Both the position numbers and the translations under genes were made by a program. The notes under the pieces were generated by a model. That model was not told the origin of the DNA. It saw nothing but the letters and a program-made list of their open reading frames with translations, and did no database searches. A stretch of 64,000 nucleotides of DNA from Comamonas testosteroni TK102 (lineage in GTDB: Bacteria; Pseudomonadota; Gammaproteobacteria; Burkholderiales; Burkholderiaceae_C), in contig NZ_CP006704.1 in the NCBI RefSeq assembly GCF_000739375.1, forward strand, positions 1,178,001 to 1,242,000. The letters run 5' to 3'. Shown here piece after piece: positions 19,614 to 29,177 of this stretch. Numbering within the stretch: position 1 is the first letter of the stretch; the number at the start of each line of letters is the position of its first letter.

Positions 19614-20243
19614 ATGACACCACCCGATTTTCCCACTCCCTCTGCCGACAGCGATCAGGCTCTGGTCGAACGAGCCAATGCTGGCGACACACGGGCTTTT
19701 GAGCTGCTGGTCATCAAATACCAGCGTCGCATCGAACGTCTGGTGGGCCGCATGGTGCGCGATGTCGATCTGGTGCCTGACATCACGCAGGAAACCTTCA
19801 TACGCGCCTACAAGGCCTTGCACCAGTTTCGCGGCGAGGCCCAGTTCTATACCTGGCTGTACCGCATCGCCGTCAACACGGCCAAGAAGGCCTTGATGGA
19901 AATGCATCGCTCGCCGGTGATGACCGAGAGCGCGTTACACACTGGGGACGATGAGGATGAAACTTCTGTTCACAGACAGGAACTAACGACTCAGGAAACC
20001 CCGGAAACAGTATTGGCGGCGCGTGAAATTGCCGAAGCCGTCAATGCCGCCATGGAAGCTTTGCCCGAGGATTTGCGTCAGGCGGTTACGCTGCGTGAAA
20101 TCGAAGGGCTCAGCTATGAAGAAATCGCTCAGGCGATGGACTGTCCCATAGGCACGGTGCGCTCGCGCATCTTTCGGGCACGCGAGGCGATCTCGGCCAG
20201 GGTCAAGCCCCTGCTGGAGCGCCAGGGCGGGAAGCGTTGGTAG
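19614..20243 (+). CDS. rpoE: RNA polymerase sigma-E factor (ECF sigma RpoE/AlgU)
   Basis: The 209-residue ECF sigma factor has region 2 (ALVERANAGDTRAFELLV, DITQETFIRAYKAL, FYTWLYRIAVN) and region 4 (LPEDLRQAVTLREIEGLSYEEIA, IGTVRSRIFRAREAI). It directs transcription of envelope-stress genes and is held by the anti-sigma factor encoded next. I chose the ATG at 19614, giving the usual RpoE N-terminus; the frame extends upstream but that part overlaps the previous gene. An acidic 25-residue linker (HTGDDEDETSVHRQELTTQE) separates the two regions. Confidence 0.96.
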   Translation: MTPPDFPTPSADSDQALVERANAGDTRAFELLVIKYQRRIERLVGRMVRDVDLVPDITQETFIRAYKALHQFRGEAQFYTWLYRIAVNTAKKALMEMHRSPVMTESALHTGDDEDETSVHRQELTTQETPETVLAAREIAEAVNAAMEALPEDLRQAVTLREIEGLSYEEIAQAMDCPIGTVRSRIFRAREAISARVKPLLERQGGKRW

Positions 20244-20270
20244 TACAGGCAAGACGAGCAGGTGAACTTC

Positions 20271-21059
20271 ATGAATGACGATCTGATCAAGCAGGAACAG
20301 TTGTCGGCCCTGGTGGATGGCGAGGCTTCCTCGGTCCAGATGCAGGCCGTGCTTTCCTATGCGGAAAGCGACGAAGGCCAGCAGTCCTGGGCCATGTATC
20401 ACCTGATTGGCGATGTGCTGCGTTCTCCCGAGCTGGCCCATCACAGTCAGCACGATATTTTGAGCGGCGTGCGCGCCCATATGGAGCGCGAGCCTATCCG
20501 TGGCATTCATCTGCCCGGTGTGAGCGCAGATGCGGCCAGTTCCCTGGGTCTGGGCAGTCTGGAGCAGATTACCGCAGCCGAGGAACGCGAGCGGGCGCTG
20601 GGCAATGGCGCAGCCGTGGTCAGCCTGCCCGGTCGTCAGGCGGCCAATGCATCGGTCTTTCGCTGGAAGATGGCAGCCGGCTTTGCCTCGGTGGCTGCCG
20701 TGGCCGCCGTGGGATGGGGGGCGATGCTTGCCGGCTCGGGCGGCCTGTACGGTCGCCAGGGCGGCGCTCAGCTTGCGGCTCTGAGCCCGAATGTCGTCGT
20801 GGCCGCCGCGCCCGCTGCGTCGCTGGGTTTGAGCCAGCCGGTCTCCGGCGCTGAGGAAGCGGTCATGCCACTGAGCTCGGAAGCCCAGTCGTCCACCGTC
20901 GTGGCAGTTGCCAGCCCCAACGGCCAGACCGTGATGCTGCGTGATCCGCGCCTGGACGAGCTGCTGGCTTCGCACCCTCAGCAAAGCAGCGCACCGAATC
21001 TGCAGATGCCGGCCAGCTTCCTGCGCAATGCAAGCTTTGCCACGGCTACCCGCCATTGA
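20271..21059 (+). CDS. rseA: Anti-sigma-E factor RseA-like protein
   Basis: The 262-residue protein starts with a cytosolic RseA-type anti-sigma domain (LIKQEQLSALVDGEASS, residues 5-22, and QQSWAMYHLIGDVLRS), has one membrane segment at about 125-150, and ends with a periplasmic part rich in Ala, Ser and Gln, including RDPRLDELLASHPQQ, a pattern found near the end of beta-proteobacterial RseA. It binds RpoE until cleaved in response to misfolded outer-membrane proteins. I prefer the ATG at 20271, which has AGGTG six bases before it, over the GTG at 20262. No rseB follows. Confidence 0.85.
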   Translation: MNDDLIKQEQLSALVDGEASSVQMQAVLSYAESDEGQQSWAMYHLIGDVLRSPELAHHSQHDILSGVRAHMEREPIRGIHLPGVSADAASSLGLGSLEQITAAEERERALGNGAAVVSLPGRQAANASVFRWKMAAGFASVAAVAAVGWGAMLAGSGGLYGRQGGAQLAALSPNVVVAAAPAASLGLSQPVSGAEEAVMPLSSEAQSSTVVAVASPNGQTVMLRDPRLDELLASHPQQSSAPNLQMPASFLRNASFATATRH

Positions 21060-21153
21060 TGCTTCTCGGTATGGCAGTCCTCTGCCTGGATTCGTGGTTT
21101 TTCAGCCTTGAGTCTTGTGCAGACTACGCAAGCTGCTATTGATTTCAATACAG

Positions 21154-21185
21154 TTGACCGCAGATGCTGTCTCATCTGCGGTCAA
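21154..21185. promoter_or_regulatory. Perfect 13-bp inverted repeat between rseA and degP
   Basis: TTGACCGCAGATG, a six-base loop (CTGTCT) and CATCTGCGGTCAA form a perfect hairpin. There is no T-run after it, so it is not a standard intrinsic terminator. It may be an operator or an RNA processing structure. Confidence 0.6.
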
Positions 21186-21319
21186 TTCGATGGGGCAGGG
21201 CACTTTCGGCCGATGCCGGCTTTTGCCAGAATGAACGTTCGACGCTCCTACCCGCTTTCTCTCATGGGTCTGATTTCACGACCGCTTGTGTCAGACGATT
21301 CGAACAAGGAATAGAAACG

Positions 21320-22822
21320 ATGCGCACACCCGCCCGGATGACGCTCAAGTCCCGTGTTTCGGCTACAGCCCTGGCCAGCGCCATGGCAATCGCGGCCCTG
21401 GCCGCAGGAGCCGTGCTGCCGGTCACCGCCGCTCATGCCCAAAGTGCTGCAACGGCGCGCGGCCTGCCGGACTTCACGGATCTGGTCGATCAGGTCGGCC
21501 CTTCGGTGGTCAACATCCGTACGCTGGAGAAGGTCTCCAACAACAGCGCCGAAGCTCTGGGCATGGATGAAGACATGCTGGAGTTCTTCCGCCGCTTCGG
21601 CCTGCCCGTGCCCAATGTGCCGCGCCAGCGTTCGCCCAAGGGCGGTCAGTCCGAGGAAGAGCAGCCGCGTGGCGTGGGTTCGGGCTTCATCCTCACCGCC
21701 GACGGCTACGTGATGACCAATGCCCATGTGGTCGATGGCGCCGATGAGGTCATCGTCACGCTGACCGACAAACGCGAGTTCAAGGCAAAGATAGTCGGCG
21801 CGGACAAGCGCACCGATGTGGCCGTTGTCAAGATCGATGCCAAAGGCCTTCCCGCGGTCAAGATCGGTGATGTGAGCAAGCTGCGCGTGGGCGAGTGGGT
21901 CATGGCGATTGGCTCGCCCTTCGGACTCGAAAACTCGGTGACGGCCGGCATTGTCTCGGCCAAGCAGCGCGATACCGGCGACTATCTGCCCTTCATCCAG
22001 ACCGATGTGGCCATCAACCCCGGCAACTCGGGTGGCCCGCTGATCAATATGCGGGGCGAGGTGGTGGGGATCAACAGCCAGATCTACTCGCGCTCGGGCG
22101 GCTTCATGGGCATCAGCTTTGCGATTCCTGTGGATGAAGCGATCCGTGTCAGCGATCAGCTGCGTGCCACCGGCAAGGTCACGCGCGGCCGTATCGGCGT
22201 GCAGATCGGCCCCGTGACCAAGGATGTGGCCGAGTCCATCGGCCTTGGCAAGCCCGAGGGCGCACTGGTGTCGGCTGTCGAGCCGGACTCTCCTGCGGCC
22301 AAGGCCGGTGTGGAGGCGGGCGACGTGATCACCAAGTTCGATGGCAAGGCCATCGAGAAGGTCTCCGATCTGCCGCGTCTCGTGGGCAATACCAAGCCCG
22401 GCACCAAGAGCACCATTACCGTGCTGCGCCGCGGCAAGCTCAAGGAACTGAGCATGGTGATTGCCGAAGTGCCTTCCGACGAATCTGCCAAGGCCAAGGC
22501 TGGCAGCGGTGGGGCAGGCAAGACTCCCCCCTCCGGCACGCTGGAGAACAAGGCTCTGGGCCTGACGCTGAGCGAGCTGACGGCTGCCCAGAAGAAGGAG
22601 CTGGCCATCAAGGGCGGCGTGCGCGTGTCGGCTGCGGTGGATGCCGCAGCCCGTGCCGGCCTGCGCGAGGGCGATGTGATCCTGCAACTGGCCAATGTGG
22701 AAGTCTCCGATCTCAAGAGCTTCGAGGCGGCCTGGGCCAAGGCCGACAAGTCCAAACCCGTGAATGTGCTGGTGCGCCGCGGTGACTGGGCGCAATATGT
22801 GCTCATTCGCCCAGCCAAATAA
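21320..22822 (+). CDS. degP: Do-family periplasmic serine protease DegP/MucD
   Basis: The 500-residue protein has a signal peptide ending near A40 (PVTAAHA), a trypsin-like domain with the triad His136 (TNAHVVDG), Asp166 (RTDVAVV) and Ser237 (GNSGGP), and two PDZ domains (about 290-385 and 405-495). It degrades or refolds damaged periplasmic proteins and is a classical sigma-E target; its place after rseA matches the mucD position of other proteobacteria. I chose the ATG at 21320, with AAGGA upstream; the frame extends further but only this start gives a clean signal peptide. Confidence 0.95.
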   Translation: MRTPARMTLKSRVSATALASAMAIAALAAGAVLPVTAAHAQSAATARGLPDFTDLVDQVGPSVVNIRTLEKVSNNSAEALGMDEDMLEFFRRFGLPVPNVPRQRSPKGGQSEEEQPRGVGSGFILTADGYVMTNAHVVDGADEVIVTLTDKREFKAKIVGADKRTDVAVVKIDAKGLPAVKIGDVSKLRVGEWVMAIGSPFGLENSVTAGIVSAKQRDTGDYLPFIQTDVAINPGNSGGPLINMRGEVVGINSQIYSRSGGFMGISFAIPVDEAIRVSDQLRATGKVTRGRIGVQIGPVTKDVAESIGLGKPEGALVSAVEPDSPAAKAGVEAGDVITKFDGKAIEKVSDLPRLVGNTKPGTKSTITVLRRGKLKELSMVIAEVPSDESAKAKAGSGGAGKTPPSGTLENKALGLTLSELTAAQKKELAIKGGVRVSAAVDAAARAGLREGDVILQLANVEVSDLKSFEAAWAKADKSKPVNVLVRRGDWAQYVLIRPAK

Positions 22823-22844
22823 GGGTGACGAAAAGCCGGCAAGA

Positions 22845-22881
22845 GCTTGTTGTCATTTCGCGATCTGAAATGGCAACAAGC
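22845..22881 (+). terminator. Long hairpin after degP, possible terminator
   Basis: GCTTGTTGTCATTTC and GAAATGGCAACAAGC pair over 15 bases with one U-G, with a seven-base loop. No T-run follows, so termination is uncertain; it could instead protect the degP mRNA 3' end. Confidence 0.5.
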
Positions 22882-23076
22882 CCTCAGCCTGCCAGTGCCC
22901 CTATGCCATTGGGTAGAATCCCACGCAAATGCATGGTGGTTGGACGCAAAAAATCACGCTGACAAGCGGTTTTCAAGCGGTGCAAAAGCCTTTGCAATCT
23001 CCTGCTGCTGATGGCTAAACGGCGTTTTCCGGTCTGTGGATAATTTGTTGACAAATGAATTTGAGAATCACAAACC

Positions 23077-23106
23077 GGAACTTGTCAAGCCTTGCTGGGT
23101 CTTGGT
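23077..23106 (+). promoter_or_regulatory. Possible sigma-E-type promoter upstream of lepA
   Basis: GGAACTT at 23077-23083 matches the sigma-E -35 consensus; 16 bases later TCTTGG at 23100-23105 partly matches the -10 (TCTAA/TCTGA). An alternative sigma-70-like pair is TTGGTT (23102-23107), 16 bases, TACAAT (23124-23129). Confidence 0.4.
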
Positions 23107-23111
23107 TTGCG

Positions 23112-23202
23112 GCCAGTTTTGCCTACAATAAAGTCCCAACTATCGCAGTTGCCAGAGATTGTTGGTTAAGGGCGCGCCGCTTGAGGGACGCGCCCTTTTT
23201 TC
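23112..23202 (+). ncRNA. Candidate small RNA or lepA leader attenuator
   Basis: A transcript from either candidate promoter would run 65-90 bases and end at a strong intrinsic terminator, GGGCGCG / CGCGCCC with a 12-base loop and six T residues (23170-23201). It contains no ORF with a good ribosome binding site. The terminator lies only 49 bases before the lepA ATG, so it either ends a small RNA or attenuates lepA transcription. Confidence 0.4.
23170..23201 (+). terminator. Intrinsic terminator upstream of lepA
   Basis: A seven-pair GC stem GGGCGCG/CGCGCCC (23170-23176 with 23189-23195) is followed directly by TTTTTT. It lies between possible promoters and the lepA start. Confidence 0.85.
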
Positions 23203-23250
23203 TTGCTGCTGCAGGCCACTTTTTTCAATTCCAAGCTGTCTTTCTCGTTG

Positions 23251-25059
23251 ATGAATCACATCCGTAATTTCTCCATCATTGCGCATATCGACCATGGCAA
23301 GTCCACGCTGGCGGACCGCCTGATCCAGCGCTGCGGAGGCCTCGCCGACCGCGATATGGAAGCCCAGGTGCTGGACTCGATGGACATCGAGAAAGAGCGC
23401 GGCATCACCATCAAGGCCCAGACCGCGGCCCTGCAATACAAGGCCAAGGACGGGCAGGTCTACAACCTGAACTTGATCGACACCCCCGGCCACGTGGACT
23501 TTTCCTACGAAGTCTCGCGCTCGCTGTCGGCCTGCGAAGGCGGTCTGCTGGTGGTTGATGCCTCTCAGGGCGTGGAAGCCCAGACCGTGGCCAATTGCTA
23601 CACCGCGCTCGACCTGGGCGTGGAGGTGTTCGCCGTCCTCAACAAGATGGACCTGCCTCAGGCCGACCCCGAGAATGCCAAGGCCGAGATCGAGGACGTG
23701 ATCGGTATCGATGCCAGCGACGCCATTCCCTGTTCGGCCAAGACCGGCATGGGCATCGACGAGATTCTGGAAGCCATCGTGGCCAAGGTGCCGGCTCCAA
23801 AGGGCAATCCCGATGGCCCTCTGCGTGCCATGATCGTGGACAGCTGGTTCGATCCCTATGTGGGCGTTGTGATGCTGGTGCGCGTGGTGGATGGCGAGCT
23901 CAAGAAGAATGAGCGCTTCAAGATGATGGCCAGCGGCGCTGCCTATGAAGCCAACAGCATCGGCGTGTTCACCCCGGCCAACCAGCCGCGCGAGATGCTC
24001 AGGGCCGGCGAGGTGGGCTACATCATTGCCGGCATCAAGGAGCTGAAGGCCGCCAAGGTCGGTGACACCATCACGCTGGAAAAAAAGCTGCCCAACAACC
24101 TGGGTCCTGCCGAGAAGCCTCTCCCGGGCTTCAAGGAAGTCAAGCCCCAGGTTTTCGCGGGTCTGTACCCCACCGAAGCCTCTGAATACGACCAGTTGCG
24201 TGATGCGCTGGAAAAGCTGCAGCTCAATGATGCGGCGCTGCAGTTCGAGCCCGAGGTCTCGCAGGCTCTGGGCTTTGGCTTCCGCTGCGGCTTCCTGGGT
24301 CTGCTGCACATGGAAATCGTGCAGGAGCGACTGGAGCGTGAATTCGACCAGGATCTGATCACCACGGCCCCCAGCGTGGTCTACCAGGTGATCAAGGGCG
24401 ACGGCGAGCTGATCGACGTGGAGAACCCCTCCAAGATGCCCGATATCGGTCGCATCCAGGAGATCCGCGAGCCCATCGTGACCGTGCATCTCTACATGCC
24501 GCAAGACTATGTGGGTCCGGTGATGACGCTGGCCAACCAGAAGCGTGGCGTGCAGATGAATATGCAGTACCACGGTCGTCAGGTCATGCTGACCTACGAG
24601 ATGCCGCTGGGCGAAATCGTGCTGGACTTCTTCGACAAGCTCAAGAGCGTCTCGCGCGGCTATGCCTCCATGGACTACGAGTTCAAGGAATATCGCGCGT
24701 CCGACGTGGTGAAGGTCGATATCTTGCTCAACGGCGAGAAGGTCGACGCCTTGTCCATCATCGTGCACCGTTCGCAGTCCGTGTATCGCGGCCGTGCCGT
24801 GGTGGCGAAGATGCGCGAGATCATCAGCCGCCAGATGTTCGACGTGGCCATTCAGGCCGCCATCGGCGCCAACATCATTGCGCGTGAGACCGTCAAGGCC
24901 ATGCGCAAGAACGTGCTGGCCAAGTGCTACGGCGGCGACATCACGCGTAAGCGCAAGCTGCTCGAAAAGCAGAAGGCCGGCAAGAAGCGTATGAAGCAGA
25001 TTGGTTCGGTAGAAGTGCCGCAGGAAGCCTTCCTGGCCATTCTGCAAGTGGAGGATTGA
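23251..25059 (+). CDS. lepA: Elongation factor 4 LepA
   Basis: The 602-residue translational GTPase has the P-loop in [22 protein letters not shown] (G3), NKMDLPQAD (G4), then EF-G-like domains and the LepA-specific C-terminal domain ([22 protein letters not shown]). It acts on stalled or back-translocated ribosomes and affects initiation or ribosome assembly. I chose the ATG at 23251 ([17 protein letters not shown]). Its stop overlaps the lepB start, so the two are coupled. Confidence 0.97.
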   Translation: MNHIRNFSIIAHIDHGKSTLADRLIQRCGGLADRDMEAQVLDSMDIEKERGITIKAQTAALQYKAKDGQVYNLNLIDTPGHVDFSYEVSRSLSACEGGLLVVDASQGVEAQTVANCYTALDLGVEVFAVLNKMDLPQADPENAKAEIEDVIGIDASDAIPCSAKTGMGIDEILEAIVAKVPAPKGNPDGPLRAMIVDSWFDPYVGVVMLVRVVDGELKKNERFKMMASGAAYEANSIGVFTPANQPREMLRAGEVGYIIAGIKELKAAKVGDTITLEKKLPNNLGPAEKPLPGFKEVKPQVFAGLYPTEASEYDQLRDALEKLQLNDAALQFEPEVSQALGFGFRCGFLGLLHMEIVQERLEREFDQDLITTAPSVVYQVIKGDGELIDVENPSKMPDIGRIQEIREPIVTVHLYMPQDYVGPVMTLANQKRGVQMNMQYHGRQVMLTYEMPLGEIVLDFFDKLKSVSRGYASMDYEFKEYRASDVVKVDILLNGEKVDALSIIVHRSQSVYRGRAVVAKMREIISRQMFDVAIQAAIGANIIARETVKAMRKNVLAKCYGGDITRKRKLLEKQKAGKKRMKQIGSVEVPQEAFLAILQVED

Positions 25060-26036
25060 TGCAAGTCATGCAGTGGATCACGGCCGCCATCCTGGCGGCC
25101 TTTGTAGGCTATATCGCGGCCTGGTACACCGGCTCCATCGAAGGCAACTTCGCGCTGCTGCTGTTTCTGGCAACCGTGGTGACCGGTGTGTACTGGCTGG
25201 CCGAACGCTTTTATTTCTGGCCACGGCGCCGAGCGGCTGCGGCCGCGCTGGAGCAGGCTGCCGTCGAGCGCCGCGCCGAGCTGGACCGCATGGGCATTGC
25301 CAAGACTGACATCGAAGTCTCCGAAGACGCCAAAGGTCGCATTCTCATGCAACCCTGGTGGCTGGACTGGACTGCCGGTCTGTTCCCGGTGATCGCCATC
25401 GTCTTCGTGCTGCGTTCCTTCCTGTTCGAGCCCTTCAAGATTCCCTCGGGCTCCATGATTCCGACGCTGATGGTGGGTGACCTGATCCTGGTGAACAAGT
25501 TCACCTACGGCATCCGTCTGCCTGTGATCAACAAGAAGATCACCGAAGGCAACAAGCCCCAGCGTGGCGATGTGATGGTGTTCCGCTATCCCCCCCAGCC
25601 CACGCTGGACTACATCAAGCGTGTGGTGGGTGTACCCGGTGATGAAGTGGCCTATATCAACAAGCGCCTGAGCATCAACGGCAAGGAGCTGCCCGTGCGC
25701 GATCTGCCGGACTTTCTGGACCGCGACGTGATGCGTTATTTCAAGCAGTTCGAGGAAACCCTGGGCGAGCAGCCGCACCGTGCCATCGTCAACAACGATG
25801 TACCGGCCTTCATCCAGGGGGCGAGCAACTTCGAGTACAAGGAAAACTGCCGCTATAGCGTTGAAGGCGTGACCTGCAAGGTGCCCGAAGGCTATTACTT
25901 CATGATGGGCGACAACCGCGACAACTCGCTGGATTCGCGCTACTGGGGCTTTGTGCCGGACCAGAACATCGTGGGCAAGGCTTTTTTTGTCTGGATGAAC
26001 TTCGGTGATCTGAGCCGTATCGGCCGTTTCCACTGA
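25056..26036 (+). CDS. lepB: Signal peptidase I LepB
   Basis: LepB removes signal peptides from exported proteins in the inner membrane. The 326-residue protein has membrane segments at about 4-24, 30-48 and 104-122, the catalytic Ser132 in [11 protein letters not shown] and Lys187 in [11 protein letters not shown], and the box E motif [14 protein letters not shown]. The lepA-lepB order with a 4-base overlap is typical of proteobacteria. Confidence 0.97.
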   Translation: MMQVMQWITAAILAAFVGYIAAWYTGSIEGNFALLLFLATVVTGVYWLAERFYFWPRRRAAAAALEQAAVERRAELDRMGIAKTDIEVSEDAKGRILMQPWWLDWTAGLFPVIAIVFVLRSFLFEPFKIPSGSMIPTLMVGDLILVNKFTYGIRLPVINKKITEGNKPQRGDVMVFRYPPQPTLDYIKRVVGVPGDEVAYINKRLSINGKELPVRDLPDFLDRDVMRYFKQFEETLGEQPHRAIVNNDVPAFIQGASNFEYKENCRYSVEGVTCKVPEGYYFMMGDNRDNSLDSRYWGFVPDQNIVGKAFFVWMNFGDLSRIGRFH

Positions 26037-26108
26037 GCACCGGCAAACGTTTCGTCATTTTTCGGGGATACACGGGCAGGAACATGCCCGGCTTGAGAGG
26101 GGAAAAGC

Positions 26109-26459
26109 ATGAAAAATCTGGCATTGCGCTCCAGGCAGCGTGGTCTGTCCTTCATCGGTCTGGTGTTTCTCGTGGCCATCATCGTGGCGGTTGCCGCAAT
26201 TGGCGCACAATCGGTGCCCGTCTTCCTGGAGTACCAGGCCATCACCAAGGCGGCCAACAAGGCCGCCGCTGAAGGCAGTACCGTTGCCGAAGTCAAGGCC
26301 AGCTTCGATCGTTCGGCCTCCATTGATGACTTCAAGTCCATCTCCGGCAACGATCTGAACGTGACCAAGGTCAACGACAAGATCGTCGTGGGCTTCGAGT
26401 ATTCCCGTGAGATTCATCTGGCAGGCCCTGCCTACCTTGTTTACCGTTTCAAGAAATAG
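26109..26459 (+). CDS. DUF4845 family membrane protein
   Basis: The 116-residue protein has one N-terminal membrane segment ([23 protein letters not shown], shown as family feature at about residues 14-36) preceded by basic residues, then a small soluble domain ([19 protein letters not shown], residues about 63-81). DUF4845 proteins sit between lepB and rnc in many beta- and gamma-proteobacteria; the function is unknown. The type IV pilin-like N-terminus (short basic leader, then a hydrophobic helix) is noticeable but no clear prepilin site is present. Confidence 0.85.
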   Translation: MKNLALRSRQRGLSFIGLVFLVAIIVAVAAIGAQSVPVFLEYQAITKAANKAAAEGSTVAEVKASFDRSASIDDFKSISGNDLNVTKVNDKIVVGFEYSREIHLAGPAYLVYRFKK

Positions 26460-26468
26460 ACCTTTCAG

Positions 26469-27152
26469 GTGGAACCTGCTCTAGTCGCTCTGCAGCAAAG
26501 GCTGCAACATCAATTTGCCAACCCGGCGCTGCTGCAGCGTGCCATCACGCACCGCAGCTTTTCGGCCGACAACAACGAGCGACTGGAGTTTCTGGGCGAC
26601 TCGGTGCTCAGTCTGGCCATCTCCAGCCTGCTCTATGCCAAGCTGGCCTCCATGCCCGAAGGCGATCTCTCGCGTGTTCGGGCCAATCTCGTCAAGGAAG
26701 GCACGCTGCACAAGATTGCGCTGAAGTTGCAGCTGCCCGATCTGCTGCGTCTGGGCGAAGGCGAGGCCAAGTCCGGTGGCAAGCAGCGCCCGTCCATCCT
26801 GGCCGATGCCGTGGAGGCGCTGATCGGTGCCGTCTACCTCGATGCCGGCTTTGCCGCAGGCGAGAAAGTCGTCCACCACCTCTTCGAGGGCGTGGACATC
26901 AACCCCCATATGCGTGCGGCCGACAAAGACCCCAAGACCGCACTGCAGGAATTGCTACAGGGCAAGCGCATGAAGCTGCCGCAATACCATGTGGTGGAAA
27001 TAAGTGGCGCGGCGCACAAGCAGACCTTCAAGGTCGAGTGCACGATTGCCGAATGGAATATCAGCGCCCAGGGCTCGGGAGCATCCCGTCGCATGGGCGA
27101 GCAGGCAGCCGCCGCTGCCTTGCTGGAAAAAGTGAAAGCCAAAAATCCATGA
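26469..27152 (+). CDS. rnc: Ribonuclease III
   Basis: The 227-residue dsRNA endonuclease has the signature [13 protein letters not shown], the metal-binding [13 protein letters not shown], and a C-terminal dsRNA-binding domain ([12 protein letters not shown] to [11 protein letters not shown]). It processes rRNA precursors and regulates mRNAs. It starts at a GTG ten bases after the previous stop, and its stop overlaps the era start (ATGA). The arrangement lepB-rnc-era is standard. Confidence 0.97.
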   Translation: MEPALVALQQRLQHQFANPALLQRAITHRSFSADNNERLEFLGDSVLSLAISSLLYAKLASMPEGDLSRVRANLVKEGTLHKIALKLQLPDLLRLGEGEAKSGGKQRPSILADAVEALIGAVYLDAGFAAGEKVVHHLFEGVDINPHMRAADKDPKTALQELLQGKRMKLPQYHVVEISGAAHKQTFKVECTIAEWNISAQGSGASRRMGEQAAAAALLEKVKAKNP

Positions 27153-28252
27153 CCGATGCTGCTAAGAAAAAGATAGCGGGCACCGCAGGTGCAGAAAAAG
27201 CCAAGGGCCAAAAAGGCCCCAAGTCTGTGACTACCGATATCAGCGACCCCAGCCTGGACTACATCAGCGCCATGCTGGCCGCTGCCAAGCCCGGCAGCAC
27301 GCCGACCGCCATCCGCGACCAGGAGGAAGAGGCTCCGGCTCGCGTCTACGCGCCCGAAGAGCAGCGCTGCGGCCTGATCGCCATCGTCGGCAAGCCCAAT
27401 GTGGGCAAGTCCACGCTGATGAACGCGCTGGTGGGCCAGAAGATCTCCATCACTTCGCGCAAGGCCCAGACCACGCGCCACCGCATCACCGGCATCCGCA
27501 CCAAGGACGAGACCCAGTTCGTCTTTGTCGATACCCCCGGTTTCCAGACCAAGCATTCCACCGCCCTGAACAAGTCGCTCAACAAGACCGTGATGGGCGC
27601 GATCGGCGATGTGGACCTGATCCTGTTCGTGGTGGAGGCGGGCAGCTTCACGCTGGCCGATGCCAAGGTGCTGAGCCTGTTCAAGCCCGGCATTCCCACG
27701 CTGCTGATCGCCAACAAGCTCGACACCGTGGGTCGCCGTGCCGAGATCGCACCCTGGCTTCGCGACATGCAGGAGCGCCATCCTTTTGCCGAGTTCGTGC
27801 CCATGTCGGCCAAGAACAAGAAGGATATCGAGCGCATGTATGGCATCTGCGCCAAATACCTGCCGCAGCAGCCTTGGTTCTACGGCGAGGATGAACTGAC
27901 CGACCGCAGCGAGAAATTCCTGGCTTCCGAAACCCTGCGCGAGAAACTGTTCCGCTTCACGGGCGACGAGCTGCCCTATACCTCCACCGTGGTCATCGAT
28001 AAGTTCGAGGAGGAGCCCAGCCCCAAGTTCGGCCGCTTCATGCGCGTTGCCGCCACCATCGTGGTCGAGCGCGACGGCCACAAGGCCATGGTGATCGGCC
28101 AGGGCGGCGAGCGCCTCAAGCGTATCTCCACCGAAACCCGCCAGGAGCTGGAAAAGCTGCTCAATGCCAAGGTGTTCCTGGAAGTCTGGGTCAAGGTCAA
28201 GTCCGGCTGGGCCGACGACGAGGCCCGGGTCAAATCCTTCGGCTACGAGTAA
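27149..28252 (+). CDS. era: GTPase Era with an N-terminal extension
   Basis: Era binds 16S rRNA 3' ends and helps 30S assembly. The 367-residue protein has G1 GKPNVGKST (81-89), DTPG (G3), NKLD (G4) and a C-terminal KH domain ([21 protein letters not shown]). Compared with E. coli Era (about 301 residues), it carries about 65 extra N-terminal residues, Lys/Ala/Gly-rich then acidic. The start is fixed by the ATGA overlap with rnc. It is followed by a family B repeat. Confidence 0.96.
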   Translation: MTDAAKKKIAGTAGAEKAKGQKGPKSVTTDISDPSLDYISAMLAAAKPGSTPTAIRDQEEEAPARVYAPEEQRCGLIAIVGKPNVGKSTLMNALVGQKISITSRKAQTTRHRITGIRTKDETQFVFVDTPGFQTKHSTALNKSLNKTVMGAIGDVDLILFVVEAGSFTLADAKVLSLFKPGIPTLLIANKLDTVGRRAEIAPWLRDMQERHPFAEFVPMSAKNKKDIERMYGICAKYLPQQPWFYGEDELTDRSEKFLASETLREKLFRFTGDELPYTSTVVIDKFEEEPSPKFGRFMRVAATIVVERDGHKAMVIGQGGERLKRISTETRQELEKLLNAKVFLEVWVKVKSGWADDEARVKSFGYE

Positions 28253-28261
28253 AACTTTTTG

Positions 28262-28345
28262 ACCCCCACGCTCGCTCACTGCGTGTGCTCGCTGCCCCCT
28301 GAGGGGGCCCTGACCCGGCTTAGGCCGGGTTTTGCCTTGGGGCGG
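28262..28345 (+). repeat. GC-rich intergenic repeat, family B copy 2 (divergent)
   Basis: Starts nine bases after the era stop with ACCCCCACGCTCGCTC and contains GCCCCCTGAGGGGGC and ACCCGGCTTAGGCCGGGTTTTG, which is also terminator-like. It is more diverged than the other copies but has the same orientation relative to the preceding gene. Confidence 0.5.
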
Positions 28346-28397
28346 CCCGGCGGCAAAACCGCCCCCTTCACATTTTTGTTGTGGTACGGAGCAAGTC

Positions 28398-29177
28398 ATG
28401 GCTAGCGCCAAACGCGTCGGCGACGAACCCGCATACATCCTGCACCAGTACGACTGGAGCGAATCCAGCCTGATCCTGGAGGTGTTCACACGCCATCGCG
28501 GGCGTGTTGCGCTCGCGGCCAAGGGTGTCAAGCGTCATACCTCCAACTTTCGCCCTGTGCTGCTGCCGCTGCAGCCGCTCAAGCTCAGCTACACGCTGGG
28601 AGCAGAGGGCAATGCCGAGATTCACACGCTCAAGGGCGCGGAATGGGCGGGCGGCCATGTCATGCCCCAGGGCGATGCGCTGTGGTCGGGCATGTACCTG
28701 AACGAGCTGCTGCTGCGCCTGCTGGCGCGCGACGACCCGTATGCGGCGCTGTTCGACATCTATGCCGGGGTGGTGCGCGTGCTGGCGGGTCAGCATGGCG
28801 GCACGACCGAGGCCATCGAGCCGGTGCTGCGTGCCTTCGAGCTGGTGCTGCTGCGCGAGCTCGGCCATCTGCCCGATCTGAGGCAGGAAAGCGCCACGCT
28901 CAGCCAGCTCAACAGTGTTTTGCGCTACACGCTGGTGGCTGATGGCGGTCTGCGCCAGGCCGCCGGTTACGAGCGCGCGGCGCTGAGTGGCCAGCAGTGG
29001 CAGACCATAGAGCTGGCGCTGCAGGCCGAGCAGCCATTTCCGCGAACCCTGAACGCACTGGCTGAGCCCGAAGTGGCCCAGGCCCTGAAGCCGCAATTGC
29101 GCCATCTTCTGCAATACCATTGCGGCTCAACCATGCTGCGCACCCGCCAGCTGATGATGGATCTGCAATCGCTATGA
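28398..29177 (+). CDS. recO: DNA repair protein RecO
   Basis: RecO mediates RecA loading on SSB-coated single-stranded DNA in the RecF pathway. The 259-residue protein has the N-terminal OB fold ([33 protein letters not shown]) characteristic of RecO and a helical C-terminal domain ([23 protein letters not shown]). It lacks the Cys-rich zinc finger of the Deinococcus form. I chose the ATG at 28398; its stop overlaps the pdxJ start. Confidence 0.95.
   Translation: MASAKRVGDEPAYILHQYDWSESSLILEVFTRHRGRVALAAKGVKRHTSNFRPVLLPLQPLKLSYTLGAEGNAEIHTLKGAEWAGGHVMPQGDALWSGMYLNELLLRLLARDDPYAALFDIYAGVVRVLAGQHGGTTEAIEPVLRAFELVLLRELGHLPDLRQESATLSQLNSVLRYTLVADGGLRQAAGYERAALSGQQWQTIELALQAEQPFPRTLNALAEPEVAQALKPQLRHLLQYHCGSTMLRTRQLMMDLQSL

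Noticed and set aside
23140..25047. 635-residue frame antisense to lepA
   Set aside because: Shadow of lepA, rich in His, Gln and Leu, with no recognisable domain.
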